64,000 nucleotides of DNA from Galdieria partita (lineage: Eukaryota; Rhodophyta; Bangiophyceae; Galdieriales; Galdieriaceae): the NCBI GenBank assembly GCA_025991245.1, contig BQMJ01000019.1, positions 202,877 through 266,876 on the forward strand, written 5' to 3'. Position numbers and translations under genes: made by a program. Within the stretch, counting starts at the first letter, position 1, and each line of letters opens with the position of its first letter. The notes under the pieces were generated by a model. The model saw nothing but the letters and a program-made list of their open reading frames with translations. It was not told where the DNA came from and searched no databases. This document shows, piece after piece, positions 1-11,153 of the stretch.

Positions 1-1704
1 TTTCTCATCTTGTTTGCCATTACATTGCTCCAACAGTTTGTACTTCGAGGCAGAAGATCTTTCCAACTCACTTTGGCTTACATTGTTCAATAGATCCGTA
101 ACAACATTTTCTGAAACTCGAAAACAATACTCATTGTATAACTCATTATACCGCTTTTTATAGGAAACATTCTCCATTTCTAGCAACTCGTAGCAGTTTG
201 TTACCTGTACAAGTTGCCTCTTCAAGCAATCTTTTTCATTCTCTTCTTCTTTGAGAGCATTTTCTAGAGACAACAAATAACTTTCCATGTGTTCGTTTGT
301 ATCAAATGAAGCATGAACGTAAGAAACGATAGTGTTATCGCATGGAAACTCCATTGAGAAAGAGGAGTGGTGAGTTGAGATCTTTCGCAGCTTTGACAAG
401 TGCTGTCCAAAGCTGATACAACCGTCATTCATCCTCTTCCGACTAGCAGAATAACCATTTTCTGACACTGTCTTTTCACTCGAAACATTTTCTTGTGTTG
501 TATTTTGGCCACTTTCATAAGATAACGATCTTTCTCCGCTTTGGCCATCTTGTAGTTTTGACAATTGAAGACGCAACATTTCTATTTCCTTACGATAGTT
601 CGACAACATAGCCTTATCGTCTAAAATTTCATTGCAATGTGCGTTAATCTTTACCTTTTTTGCTCTGCTTGCAAACTTAAGTGTTGAATGAGTTTCTTCA
701 ACATGCACAGCAGCAGGTGTAACCGCACAAATAACTGTTGTCTTTGAATTACCACCTAATGCAGGTTGCAAGATTCTAGTGAGCTTGGAATCTCGATATG
801 GTATATGGCTATTAACGCCTTCACACAACTTATTAATGACAGTTCCTAACGTAAGCAGGCTTTTGTTTATATGCATGCCTTCCTTTAGTCTTGATCCTTC
901 GGCACCTGTTTGGGAAACGCGTTCCGAACCAGCCAAGTCAACTAAAGTTAGAGTGCTTGCTCTCACAGAAAGTCCATCACTTTCAATGTCTCTATTCCTT
1001 TCACGAGACTCAATAAAGACAGTAAATATCGTATGTGAACGTGAAGAACGTTCATTCATGTTGGTAGAACCTATCGTTCTGTTATTTTCTCCTTTTTTCA
1101 TTATCTCGAGAACAGTTTCAGGACTATCAACGACTTCTTCTTTTGCATCTACGAACACCCTTCCATTGAAATCTTCATGTACCTTGAGATTTTCATTATT
1201 TGGTGCCAATAAATCTCTGATATTTTCGTTATATATTTCGATATAGGATACTCTTAACAAGAACTCTCTTTCATCTATCTTGTCGAGGCGTTCGAAAACT
1301 TGATAGATGGAAAGTGGAATGATTCCTCTATCCTCAGATGTACCTAGCATTGTATGTGTCTTTCCTGATGAGGTTTGTCCATACGCGAAAATAGTGCCGT
1401 TATAACCATCGACTACTGAGTCAACAACAGAACTAGCAGCTTCTTCGAAAACAACTGCGTTATTATCTTCAGGCGTAAATATTCTGTCAAACGCGTACGA
1501 ACAATACGACAACGGTTTCCCACCGTGGCATTGTGTTATTTGATTTCCACATATTTGCCAAGATAGATTTGTGGTTTTTACTAATTCACGCTCTCTGACA
1601 TTTAAGGGTCTCACTCTGATATAAACTTTCAATGTATCGGTCTTGGAAATATTAGTATGATCGATATTCACGGGACTCGAGCTACTTCTTCCTTCTCTCT
1701 CCAT
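1..1704 (-). CDS. Kinesin-7 (CENP-E-like) motor protein, 3' part beyond window
   Basis: Microtubule motor using ATP hydrolysis; the kinesin-7 class acts in chromosome congression or related transport. The minus frame is open from the ATG at 1704 to base 1 (568 residues) with no intron, so the gene continues off the left edge. The motor domain fills about residues 24-370: P-loop GQTSSGKT near residue 110, switch I NERSSRSH and switch II LVDLAGSE. Just after the motor comes LKFASRAKKVK followed by a YRKEIEMLR neck/coiled-coil start, which is the pattern I know from kinesin-7/CENP-E. The C-terminal part seen here is rich in E, K, L and N and fits coiled coil. The start is the first ATG of the open frame and gives a short 20-residue leader before the motor. 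The class assignment is fairly sure; the cargo is unknown. Confidence 0.93.
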   Translation of the reverse strand, partial: MEREGRSSSSPVNIDHTNISKTDTLKVYIRVRPLNVRERELVKTTNLSWQICGNQITQCHGGKPLSYCSYAFDRIFTPEDNNAVVFEEAASSVVDSVVDGYNGTIFAYGQTSSGKTHTMLGTSEDRGIIPLSIYQVFERLDKIDEREFLLRVSYIEIYNENIRDLLAPNNENLKVHEDFNGRVFVDAKEEVVDSPETVLEIMKKGENNRTIGSTNMNERSSRSHTIFTVFIESRERNRDIESDGLSVRASTLTLVDLAGSERVSQTGAEGSRLKEGMHINKSLLTLGTVINKLCEGVNSHIPYRDSKLTRILQPALGGNSKTTVICAVTPAAVHVEETHSTLKFASRAKKVKINAHCNEILDDKAMLSNYRKEIEMLRLQLSKLQDGQSGERSLSYESGQNTTQENVSSEKTVSENGYSASRKRMNDGCISFGQHLSKLRKISTHHSSFSMEFPCDNTIVSYVHASFDTNEHMESYLLSLENALKEEENEKDCLKRQLVQVTNCYELLEMENVSYKKRYNELYNEYCFRVSENVVTDLLNNVSQSELERSSASKYKLLEQCNGKQDEK

Positions 1705-3145
1705 ACAAGGAAGGACTTCCATTAAAGAATCCGTTTCAAACGGAGGCGGGCTTCAAATCGCACAATCCCCCAATGTTTAGATTTGGCGTTATGTAAACGA
1801 CATTTTCTGTTACTCGTGATTTCAACTTTCTCCAAAGGACGTTTTGAACAAAGCACGATACTTGTATGAAGGGTCAGCTTCGCTTGACATAAACGTGTTT
1901 GTTTATCTAGTCCTTCCAAAGTAGTAGAATATGTTCTTGACGCACACAGTGCAACCAGCCTTTAACACAGAGGCTTACTTTTTCTACAAAACACTTAAGA
2001 CATTCTTCTTAAGTTCCGACGTTGCTTTCATAGTGGGTTTAAATGTCTTCAAAATCCTTTAGTTTTGTTCACTGTCGTTAGTAGTACTTTCTGAGACAAT
2101 CTTGAACCCCAGAAATTATCTTGCCTTCTAAAGAGCCAGTGTACAAATAAATGGGGCTGAGATGCAAGTGTCCAACCACTTCCTTTTCAATCTATTAGAG
2201 AGGCTAAAACTCGATTACATTTCATATGCACAAACTGTTGAACTGATACTACTTTCGAATCGTTCTCAGGGCATCTTGAGCTATTTCTAACATTTCGACT
2301 TGAGTCTTTCAGATCTATAGCTCTTAGAAAGTACAAGCAAGAAACAACTTTAGTCGAAGAAGTAAACTTTGTTTCCTCTTCCTTGGTTTTACCTAAACCT
2401 TTCAATTCGTGTCTTACAGAGTCAAAACTCTTTCCGATAAATTGAACACTCGTAGTTTCACTTTGTATGAAAAGTCGAAACTATTTGGTTTACAGAAACA
2501 TGTTAAGGTCCTGTCTCAAACTTTTTTGTGCAACTGCGAAGGAGAAACTCTACATTTCATTGTCAACTGTTGCTTCGTTACATTACTTCGTAGAATTTGA
2601 TAAAATTTTTGTTGTGATTCACCATCAACATGTCTAAAACTATCACAAATAAAATCCACCATTCACAAATACTGGTTACACGACTAAGAACTAGTTGACA
2701 GAACATGTATTTCTACAAGTTTATTTTGTCTGTGAGTGGCTTTTAGAACTTTGGAGGTGGTTGAGAAATAAACAAAAGTTGGTCTTTGAAATAAAGAAAA
2801 CCTTACTCAGCCTCGACGAATTGTTCATTGAGCCGCATAATAACAAACTAAGAAGTTCCTTTCCAGCCATGGAGACAGCTTGTCGTTTCAACGTGAACAT
2901 GACTAGGCAAATCTTTCAATTCTATTCCACTCTTAAAGTGGTTTATATATGACATGTAGAAAAAAAGATATTTGCGCCAAAATCCAAATATCTGTGAACT
3001 GGGCATCATTTGATCTCCACCACAGAAATCGAAATCAAAGGCAGAGTGGCAACCAAAGCACCGATTTTGTTCAGTTCGTAACACATATTTTATTGTTGCG
3101 TAATTCACTACTGACATTTTGTGGTTTTGGATTCACAGGAAGCCA
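1705..3145. other. Intergenic, upstream of two divergent genes
   Basis: 1.4 kb between the kinesin start and the next gene on the plus strand. Only short overlapping frames without recognisable motifs are present. It must hold the 5' regions of both neighbours, and possibly a 5' exon of the next gene, because a pyrimidine-poor AG acceptor-like site lies at about 3138. Confidence 0.5.
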
Positions 3146-3752
3146 ATGACCTTGTGCTCCAAACAGCAAGTCTGGAAAGAAGTAGAGAAACCTATGGAAG
3201 TGGAACGGAGGACTGTTTCGCTCAAAGCTTTGTATATAGTATATGATGCAGATGGAACGGTCGCAGGAGAATTGCTCTATCTTCTTCGAAAGTGGTTTGG
3301 CAAAGGTCACTGTGCTGCTTGCGATATTACCCATGGTCCAAGAAAAGTAAAACCAGAGTGGACAATACTTCAAAGGACGGGTTGGCTGGGTGTTCCTCTC
3401 TTTAATATTCATCGAGACGAAATGGAACCAAAGGTATATGCTATGTCTTTTGTTTTTCTGATTCAGAGTCTAACTTGACATATAGCTACGATCAACCGTT
3501 AGTTGTGCTTTGCCCTGTGTCGCAGCTTTGGTAGACAATGGTGACTATCTTTTGTTGCTTCAACCAAATGACTTGGAAAGTTGCGAAGGACAAGTCTCCA
3601 GGTTGCAAGAAAAAATTGTCGAAGCTCTGAAGGACTTTGGCTTTCAAGTGAACGAGTCTTGCACAACTGTAGAGAAAAGTGACCTATCTGACACTTGCTC
3701 CACGATGTTGGAGAGACCGAAAGACGAAGACGATGCTGTAGTCCCCTTGTAG
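3146..3752 (+). CDS. Conserved protein of bacterial type with CxxCDITHG motif
   Basis: Function unknown. Predicted exons 3146-3433 and 3486-3752 (52-nt GT..AG intron, frame kept) give 184 residues. The conserved core is YIVYDADGTVAGEL, then KGHCAACDITHG, then KPEWTILQ. The overall layout resembles uncharacterised single-domain proteins I know from bacteria, with a short beta start, a CxxCDITH motif and a K-P-E-W segment. The two cysteines and His could bind a metal or form a redox pair, but that is inference. No membrane segment is seen. The ATG at 3146 is the first in the coding frame after an upstream AG; an extra upstream exon cannot be excluded. The C-terminal 40 residues are acidic and look poorly conserved. 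Confidence 0.6.
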
Positions 3753-3931
3753 TTTTCTCAGAAGGTGGTTCTTCTTTAGTTGTTTAATTTCCCGAATTGT
3801 TTTTAGGTTCACACAATGTGTGCGAGTTATAAAGCAAAATGTATAGACCTAATTTTGAACTATAGCGGCCAATAAAGCCCTTTTTTGGAAAGATTATAGA
3901 TTGAGCGATCAGAATCTTTTTGGATAAGAAA

Positions 3932-5945
3932 ATGATTCAAAGAGACGCAGTGGAATATCGTTTGATATTTCCTTCCTATCAGCCATTCCTGTTCATCTAT
4001 CTTGAGAATTTTCATTGTAAACGACCGACAAGAGGTTCACTCCACCTTTTTAACTCTTCCCCGCAAAGTCGCTATAGGTACTCGTGCCGCAACTGGAAAA
4101 CTCGAAGTTTAGCGACGTGTGTCTCTCAAAGTGATAGCCACTTTGCTGTATACATGTCGGACACAGTTCCTAAGACCTATGTGGATCTTGCGTCTCAGTT
4201 AGCAGATGTTGCAGGATCCATATTAAGAAGACACTTTAGGAAGACGAATAGATTTCTGGTCAAATCTGATCAAAGCCCGGTGACTGTGGCAGATAGGGAA
4301 GTTGAGCGAACATTACGTGCCCTTTTGAAGCAAAGTTGTCCACAACACGATATTTTAGGAGAGGAAGAAGGAAGTGAAATCCTTACTTCGTTACATCTCG
4401 AAACTTGTTCGGAGTATACTTGGGTTATTGATCCTATTGATGGGACGAAAGCATTTATGACTGGTAAGCCAACGTTTGGTACTCTAATAGCCCTCTTAGA
4501 GAGAGGAATTCCTGTTCTCGGCGTTATCGATCAACCTATAATAGGAGAAAGGTGGCTTGGTGCTAGAGGATATGGCACATTTTATAACGGTACACCTATC
4601 TCGAGCACCATACAAAACGAAGCATCGACACAAGATAAATTGGGACATTGTGTTTTGTATGCTACATCACCAGATATGTTTCATAATGAAATGCTTGATG
4701 CATTTAAAAGGTTGTCGAAACGAGTACAATATACATTGTATGGCTGTGACTGTTATGCATATGCCTTGTTGGCAAATGGCTTTGTTGATTTGGTTGCAGA
4801 AGCAGACCTAAAGCCTTGGGATTATTTGGCTCTTGTTCCAGTTATTGAAAACGCTGGACGATTCATTACTGATTGGAATGGCAATTCCTTGACTCTCTCT
4901 TCGTATTCAGGTTGCGTATTGGCAGCAAGGACAAAAACTTTACACCAACAGGCACTTGAAGTACTAAATATGCAAGTTTCTTCAGATTTCTCTCATCGAG
5001 AGAAGACCTGTGTTCAAAGTATGACAGGATTCAGCAGAGCACAATCTTTTGGAAAGTATTCTCTAGTAACGGTAGACTTGAGATCTCAAAATGCGAGATT
5101 TTTAGATATTTGTGGAACTTTGCCACCCATGTTGGAAATTTTAGAGTCTAAAATACACAATCTTTTGAAAGGGTTTCTTTCTCGTGGAAAAATTCATTAC
5201 TCCGTGTCTATCTCAGCTTCTGAGGACTCATTACCAATCTCACTGATGGAGAATTCTGTGAAAGACGTCAAACTAATACTTGAACGAATAGCTCAAATTT
5301 TGAAAGTTGAGACTCCTATAGATTTAAGCCATGTGCTCCAGTTTCGCGATCTTCTTATTCGTTCAAAAGAGAATTTAATTCAAAAGTAAGTTTTTGAACT
5401 GTTGTTGAAAGAGGTATTTTAATGTAAGAAGGAATAGTGAGGAAGAACTATGGCCTTACATAGAAGAAGCCTTTCACAAAGCAATATATGCATTGAAAGA
5501 AGTTCAGAGACAAGAAGGAGAAAGATTGGTAGCTGATATGGAAACTCGAATAGAGTTGTTGCGTGGTTGGCTGGATGAAATTGATCAGTATGCTCCGACT
5601 AGAATTGTTCAGCAAAAAAGAAGAATGAAGCAGCGGATTGAGGATTGTTTGGAAGGAAATCATGCCATTGACGAATCTCGTCTTGATCAAGAATTGGCAC
5701 TATTAGCAGATAGAATCGATATTACTGAAGAAACAGTTAGATTTCGTTCTCATCTAAACTTTTTTACTGAAAGTTTAAAGATGTCTTCTCAAGTTGGCCG
5801 GCGACTCAATTTCATTTGTCAAGAATGGCTGAGAGAAGCTAACACAATTACTGCCAAGTGTGCTGATTCGTATATAAGTATGCGAGCTATACTTATTAAG
5901 GAGGAAGTTGAAAGAATCCGTGAACAAGTACAAAATATTTTATAG
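3932..5945 (+). CDS. Fusion of HisN-type histidinol-phosphate phosphatase and YicC-family endoribonuclease-like protein, probably plastid-targeted
   Basis: Two exons, 3932-5385 and 5429-5945 (43-nt intron), give 656 residues. The first half is an inositol-monophosphatase-fold enzyme: GEEEG metal ligand, WVIDPIDGT metal/phosphate motif, KPWDY second motif. The GKPTFGTLI segment after DPIDGT is typical of the HisN branch, which converts histidinol phosphate to histidinol in histidine synthesis. The second half, from about residue 360, is a full YicC protein: SMTGFSRA at its start, LRSQNARFLD, then after the intron the C-terminal domain with QELALLADRIDITEE, REANTI and the terminal REQVQNIL. Bacterial YicC proteins act in RNA turnover. 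The first about 75 residues are S/R-rich with few acids and suit a plastid transit peptide, matching where algae make histidine. The fusion is seen directly in one frame; a joint function is not known. Confidence 0.88.
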
Positions 5946-6437
5946 GAATTCATATTCTTCATCAAAAGTTATACAAAGTGAAGTGTGACTTTGCAGTCCT
6001 GCAAGAAATGCCTAGGAGAAAGATTTTAAGATCAAACATTGCTACAAAATGAATTCATCAAAGTTGAGAGCAATGAAATTGTAGCGCGATTGTTATTTCA
6101 AAAATATGAAAAAAAGCAAATGATCACTCATGTGCCAATCACAATATTATATGTTGTTGCTATCCAATAAACCTAAAGGCATCGCAACTACCGCAAAATC
6201 AAGAACAAACTTTCTGTAAATACTTGAATGATTTTTTCAAGCTATCTCTTGTAAGCTTTTCAACTTGCATCTTCATTTTTGAAGTAATGCCTTTCCTCTG
6301 TAGGCAATGAAAAGAATTTCATTGGAGAAGAATTGGCTTTGGCGAGTTTCGAAATCTGCGATGCTTCCACCGAAATTTCGTTGCGGTTGCATCGAACCAA
6401 CCAGCCAAAACAGAAATTCATCAAAGAAACTTTCAAA
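5946..6437. other. Intergenic
   Basis: About 490 bases between two plus-strand genes. No gene or recognisable RNA seen. It contains the 3' end of the HisN-YicC gene and the promoter of the MFS gene. Confidence 0.5.
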
Positions 6438-8916
6438 ATGAAGAAAAGTTCGGTTCTTCCTCCTAAATATCCCTCTCCGGAAGCAGCTACTAACTCTGCA
6501 GGGAAACCAAACTTATCTCTAGAATTGCCCAAAGCAACTACAACTCCCCTTCCGACTCTTCGGCTGTGAGTTTTACCGTGCAGTTTTATGTGTCGATGCT
6601 AATAATTCTTTGTTTTATTTCTTAGTGTTATTCTAGGTCTTGCTGTCCTAGCTGATGCTTTTTCTGTGACTAGTGAGTAGTCTTGCTTTTCGGTATCTTT
6701 CTGTTAACCCTTATAGTTGTTTATCCTTTTGCGCCATTTTTGGTAAGAGACCTCATGAACATACCAGATTGGCGCCAAAATGAAGTAGGATATTATTCAG
6801 GATTAATAGCGTCTTGTTTTACGTTGGGGTCCATGTTTGGAAGTCCTTTATGGGGTGCTTTGAGTGACCAAGTTGGAAGGAGACCTGTTATACTTGTCGG
6901 TCTATTTGGCGACTTTATTTTTATAAATCTTTTTGGAACAGCAAAAAACATTGCGACGTCTTTGATATTTCGATTCTTACACGGTCTCTCCAGTGGGTAT
7001 GTCAGTAATGCATTTTTACCGCAACTATGTTATGATTTCCTTATAGAAATATTGCAGTGGCAAAAACTTATCTAGCTGATGTTACAGACTCAACAAATGA
7101 ATCTGCCGCTTTCGGTTTGATCGGATTGACCTTTGGAGTTGGAGTTGTTATAGGACCTGTTATTGGTGGATTTCTATCACGACCTGCCATACATTTTCCA
7201 CAATATGTCTCCCCTGATTCACTTCTTGATAGATATCCTTATTTGTTACCTTGTTTAGTAGTTTCCATCTATATCTTTATTGATTTGATATTTGCGTTCT
7301 TCTTTCTTGATGAAAGTAAGCCGAGGTATGATTTCACCACGAGAGAGCAAAATATGCCTTATACATATGGAATAACGGACAATGTTTCTGCACAAGAGTC
7401 GGGAATTTGGATGGACTCTTCAGCAGACGTTGAAACCACGACAGTGGCACCTTCAGATGTTGTATCTATAAGGGTACAAGAGAAGAATTTTGTGGATAGA
7501 AATCTACTGGAAAGTTTTGAGAGACAAGTTGGAGTCACACCTCGAATGAGCCAGGGATTGTTTTCTTCTACGCCACTTTCACTAAATGAGTATTCTCCAA
7601 CTAATCGTTCTTTGCGAAGCCCTTTGCTTGGTTCGGAGAGGTCTCGTGATTTTCTAGGTCTAGCAACTCCTTCAGCTCGTTCTATTCGTAGTAGAAGAGG
7701 CCGTGAACGAAGGGAGCATGGTTGGGATGATGGTCTTGCTTGGAGTAATCGTGAAAGTTATACAGAACAGACTGGTCCTCTCATGACAGAGACTGTTTTA
7801 GAACCGGAAGAAGATGAGTTGGATAAGAGAAGTAAGGCATTATCTTCTTCTCAACAGAGTCTTTCTATTTGCACAAGTATTCCGGAAGATAGAAGAGGAG
7901 AAGATAATGTAAACGACGATGAAGCTGCGCTCAAGGGTTCGCAAAGCAGAGACGTTATGGAGGAAGATGAGTTGTTTTACTCTGATGAATATTCAAAGAG
8001 TCACGGGGTTTGGAGTTCGGAAAGAAGAGGTAGTGAGAGTTCGAGTTTTATGAATTATGGTTTAAGTGGAAGTTTGGGTGTTCCTGCTACAAATATGCTC
8101 TCTCCCGCACTGCGCTCGAGAGCTCCTTCCAAAGTTATTGAAAGATTGAAAATAGACGAAGAAGACAGGGCTAGTACCGTTGTAGAGAATGATATAGGAG
8201 ATACTGCCCTATTTTCTCCGGATGAAGAAGGAACGATACTTCCAGAACCAACTGGTGCAATTATTGAGAATCGAACTTTTCGTCAAGTATTGATAGTGGC
8301 GGTATTAATCTCATTTACCTTGATGGCAGGAGATGAGGTGATTCCGATTTGGGCTTCTACTCAACCAAGTTTTGGAGGTCTTGGATTTTCTTCTACAGAT
8401 ATTGGCTTTGTCCAGGCTTTAAGTGGTATGACGACTATTCTGGTTGCATTGTATATCTTTCCTTTCATTGCCAGAAGACTTGGGGTTGTGAAGACTATTC
8501 GGCTAGGACTACTAGTAGGGAGTCTAGATTATTTGTTGCCTGCTGTCGTTACCTCATTTGGATGGAGTAGAAAGAATATAGCATCTTGGTTGGGTTATGC
8601 ATCATTTGATATTTTTCTAGCCTTCTTCGAACAGTGTTGCTGGGCGGGTATTGCATTGATTGTGAAGAATTCTGTACATCCATCCTCAGTTGGAATAGCT
8701 TTAGGCCTTGCGCAAGGTTTACAAAGCGCTGGGTTTGCAGCAGGGCCAGTAATTGGGGGCTCACTTTTTGCTTCCGCTATTTCTCTCGATTTGCCCTTTC
8801 CTTTGAGTTACGGACGTTCTTTTTTTTATTTGGAAAGTGGTTTGTTGTTGATAATTTACTTAGCTGCAAGTGATTTGCCTCCTTGGCCATGGAAAGTAGA
8901 GCAGAGCAAGTGGTAG
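6438..8916 (+). CDS. MFS transporter of the ZIF-like (ZIFL) type with a long central loop
   Basis: Membrane exporter of the major facilitator superfamily. Exons 6438-6565, 6626-6672, 6717-6996 and 7047-8916 join in frame to 774 residues. Twelve hydrophobic segments are expected, six before and six after a hydrophilic loop. The ZIFL/TetA-type features are YPFAPFLVRDL after the first helix, GALSDQVGRRPVIL (the A-motif between helices 2 and 3), RFLHGLSSG, and GVVIGPVIGGFLS. The plant relatives export small chelators or ions from the cytosol. The central loop (about residues 265-500) is some 240 residues long, S/E/R-rich, with acidic patches and many SxR or RxxS sites, so it may be phosphorylated; plant ZIFLs have a much shorter loop. 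The substrate is unknown. The first exon encodes a 43-residue P/T-rich cytosolic tail. The gene is convergent with the F-box gene, 92 bases apart. Confidence 0.85.
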
Positions 8917-9008
8917 CTTTCTTAGTAAAATAATACGCACATTTGATGACAATTCATTTTTATGAGCACCAACTGAAATAAAAATCTTTATTACTCAAAC
9001 CAACATGT

Positions 9009-10371
9009 TTATTCATTATCTCTACTACTACCTACAGTTGTATGCTCAGAATCATTCGTAGTAACACTTATCAAGCCAGTTGAGTAATGGCGTCTGAAAT
9101 AAGTAAAATATCGAAAGGAACATGGTCTCCGAACAGGAAGAAATAGATGATCATCTCGATGGTCACTAAGAGCGGGTCCTAATATAAACTCATCCGATGC
9201 GAAACATTTCATGCACAAGTCATAGCTCGGAAAACATTCCAAACAACGATAAATAATGCCTTTCATTGGAAAGATATGACAAAAGTCACAACTTTTAGAT
9301 GCATGTACTATCTGCATCGTTTTATATTCAACAATGTAAACTGAAAAATGCATAAAGAAAGATACATACCTCATTTACGCGTTCGTTAAATGCATTTCGT
9401 GCCGATAGTATCCAAGAAAAGGGATAAGGTAGAAAGGGTGAAGTCTGATGAAAAATTGCCAGCAAACCCAAAGAGTCAACAGCACGAGGTATTAACAGGA
9501 TTCTACGAACGTGACCATATGCATTAGGCAACCTAACACGGCCATCAACAGAACCGAATATCAACTGAAAAGACTGGGTTGCCAAATTAGTTTCAACAGG
9601 CAATGCGAATTTCACACCGTGTGATTCACCGTTCAAGAAAATTTCAAAAGGTGCCTGACAAGGCTCATCCGAATCTTGTGGATGACAAACCAATACAATT
9701 TGTGACCATTCATAAAATGGAAGTTCTTTCAAGGTAGAATGAACTCTCGAAGCTACAAGAAAGCTGTCTCTTTCATGAACTAATATCGACTCTTCATCAA
9801 CACTCTGAGCATTTCCATTAGACGAAATAATTTGTGAAACGTGACAACGATTATCTTCATCTCCTAATAGTAGGCATAGAGAACCATTTAAAGTCTCCTT
9901 ATGGGGATTTAAAAGACAAAGAGCACGAAAATCTCGTGTATCTGCATCTCGGGCAAGGAAAAACCAGAAACTTAAAGTAAATTGTTTCAAGTCCGGAAAC
10001 TCTGGAATATCGCAAGTAAACGAAGAATTAGTAGTTAAATCCAAACCTTCACCACTCAAGTAGGGTGACGCTGCTCCGTGAAGTGATTGATAAATCTTAT
10101 ACCAGTTTCTTTGATAATCAGAATTTTTGTTCAGTACCGGGAGAAATTCTTCGTCCACATCTTCCAGAATTTCCTTTTTAACACAAGCAAACCATAAAGA
10201 CTCATCTGAACAAATGTTTTGAAGTCTTCGACAGGTACAAGAAAGTCGAGCTAATGATATACCGTCCAAGTGACAGCATATATTCCTTAAAACTTCTAAA
10301 AAGTTGATTAGAGTTGTAAAGAAGAGAAGCAAAGAGGTCCAAGTACCTGCTGGCAGTGTTTCAAGAAACAT
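9009..10371 (-). CDS. F-box protein with LamG/ConA-like domain and ZZ zinc finger
   Basis: Likely substrate receptor of an SCF ubiquitin ligase. Exons (minus) 10371-10347, 10295-9370 and 9311-9009, introns of 51 and 58 nt, give 417 residues. Splicing out the first intron restores a normal F-box (LPAEVLRNICCHLDG then LARLSCTCRRLQNI and SLW). Residues about 110-300 hold a beta-rich domain (FTLSFWFFL, EWSQIVLVC, FEIFLNG, QLIFGSVDG, VRRILLIPRAV) that matches the LamG/concanavalin-A-like fold. The last exon supplies a ZZ zinc finger: CDFC, then YRCLEC, SYDLCMKCF, and a final HRDDH. ZZ domains bind N-termini or modified peptides, so this may be the substrate-reading end. Known family features support each domain; the three-domain order is what is seen here. 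The target is unknown. Confidence 0.8.
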
Positions 10372-11153
10372 GGCTCGATCTCCAATAATAGTTGCATAAC
10401 CTAAACTGTTAGGAATCTTGTCACACCCGGGTCAAGACTCTAAGACTAACGAGATACTATATTCCTAAGTCTCTGTGCAATCAGTTTACGAGAAATTGCA
10501 TACTCTTGTCAAATTCAGAGCTAGTTTTCAAAAAGAATAACTCTGTTCCTGTAAATAACTCTTTTGGTCAAATAATGAATGCTTCTCCAATCTCAACAGT
10601 TAAAACGAATCGGCGGAAGATTGTTTATATCGCTATTCAAAAGTAACTGAGCTATATTAACAATAAGATATCTTCGGGAAATTTGTCAAGAGATTTGTTG
10701 TATTTTATATAAAAAACCAAGAATTGAAGTATGTCATACTTCACAGAATACAATGTTTGTGAACTTCTAGGCAAAACTTGTTAGAAAAGCTATGAAAGCA
10801 AAGTTCACTTGAACAAGTCTTCCACAATGGCACTTTGAAAGTATGTCATTTCGCTCTGTGAAAGGTATTCCATGTGAACTACTCTGAAGAAGCATCAACT
10901 TCGCCTAGAGTTGTTCAGACTAAGTATGTGTGACTATTTACTGTGTGTAAGACATGAAAATGTGTTATATTGCAAGTGTTGTAGCAAACATTTCCTTCCC
11001 AAACCAACAGACAGCGAATACCGGCTTCCAGAATCACAAATTATGTGTCCTCATTTCTACAAAATGATATAAAATGCACTTCTGGAAGAAATTTTGGATA
11101 TCGTCGGTATTAAGTTTTTTCTTTGGAAGTGCGGTGTGTAGAAGGAGTATCAA
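10372..11153. other. Divergent promoter region
   Basis: About 780 AT-rich bases between the divergently transcribed F-box and TDT transporter genes. No ORF, tRNA or repeat recognised. Confidence 0.5.

Noticed and set aside
779-1246. 155-codon plus-strand frame
   Set aside because: It lies antisense to the kinesin motor domain and has no independent features.
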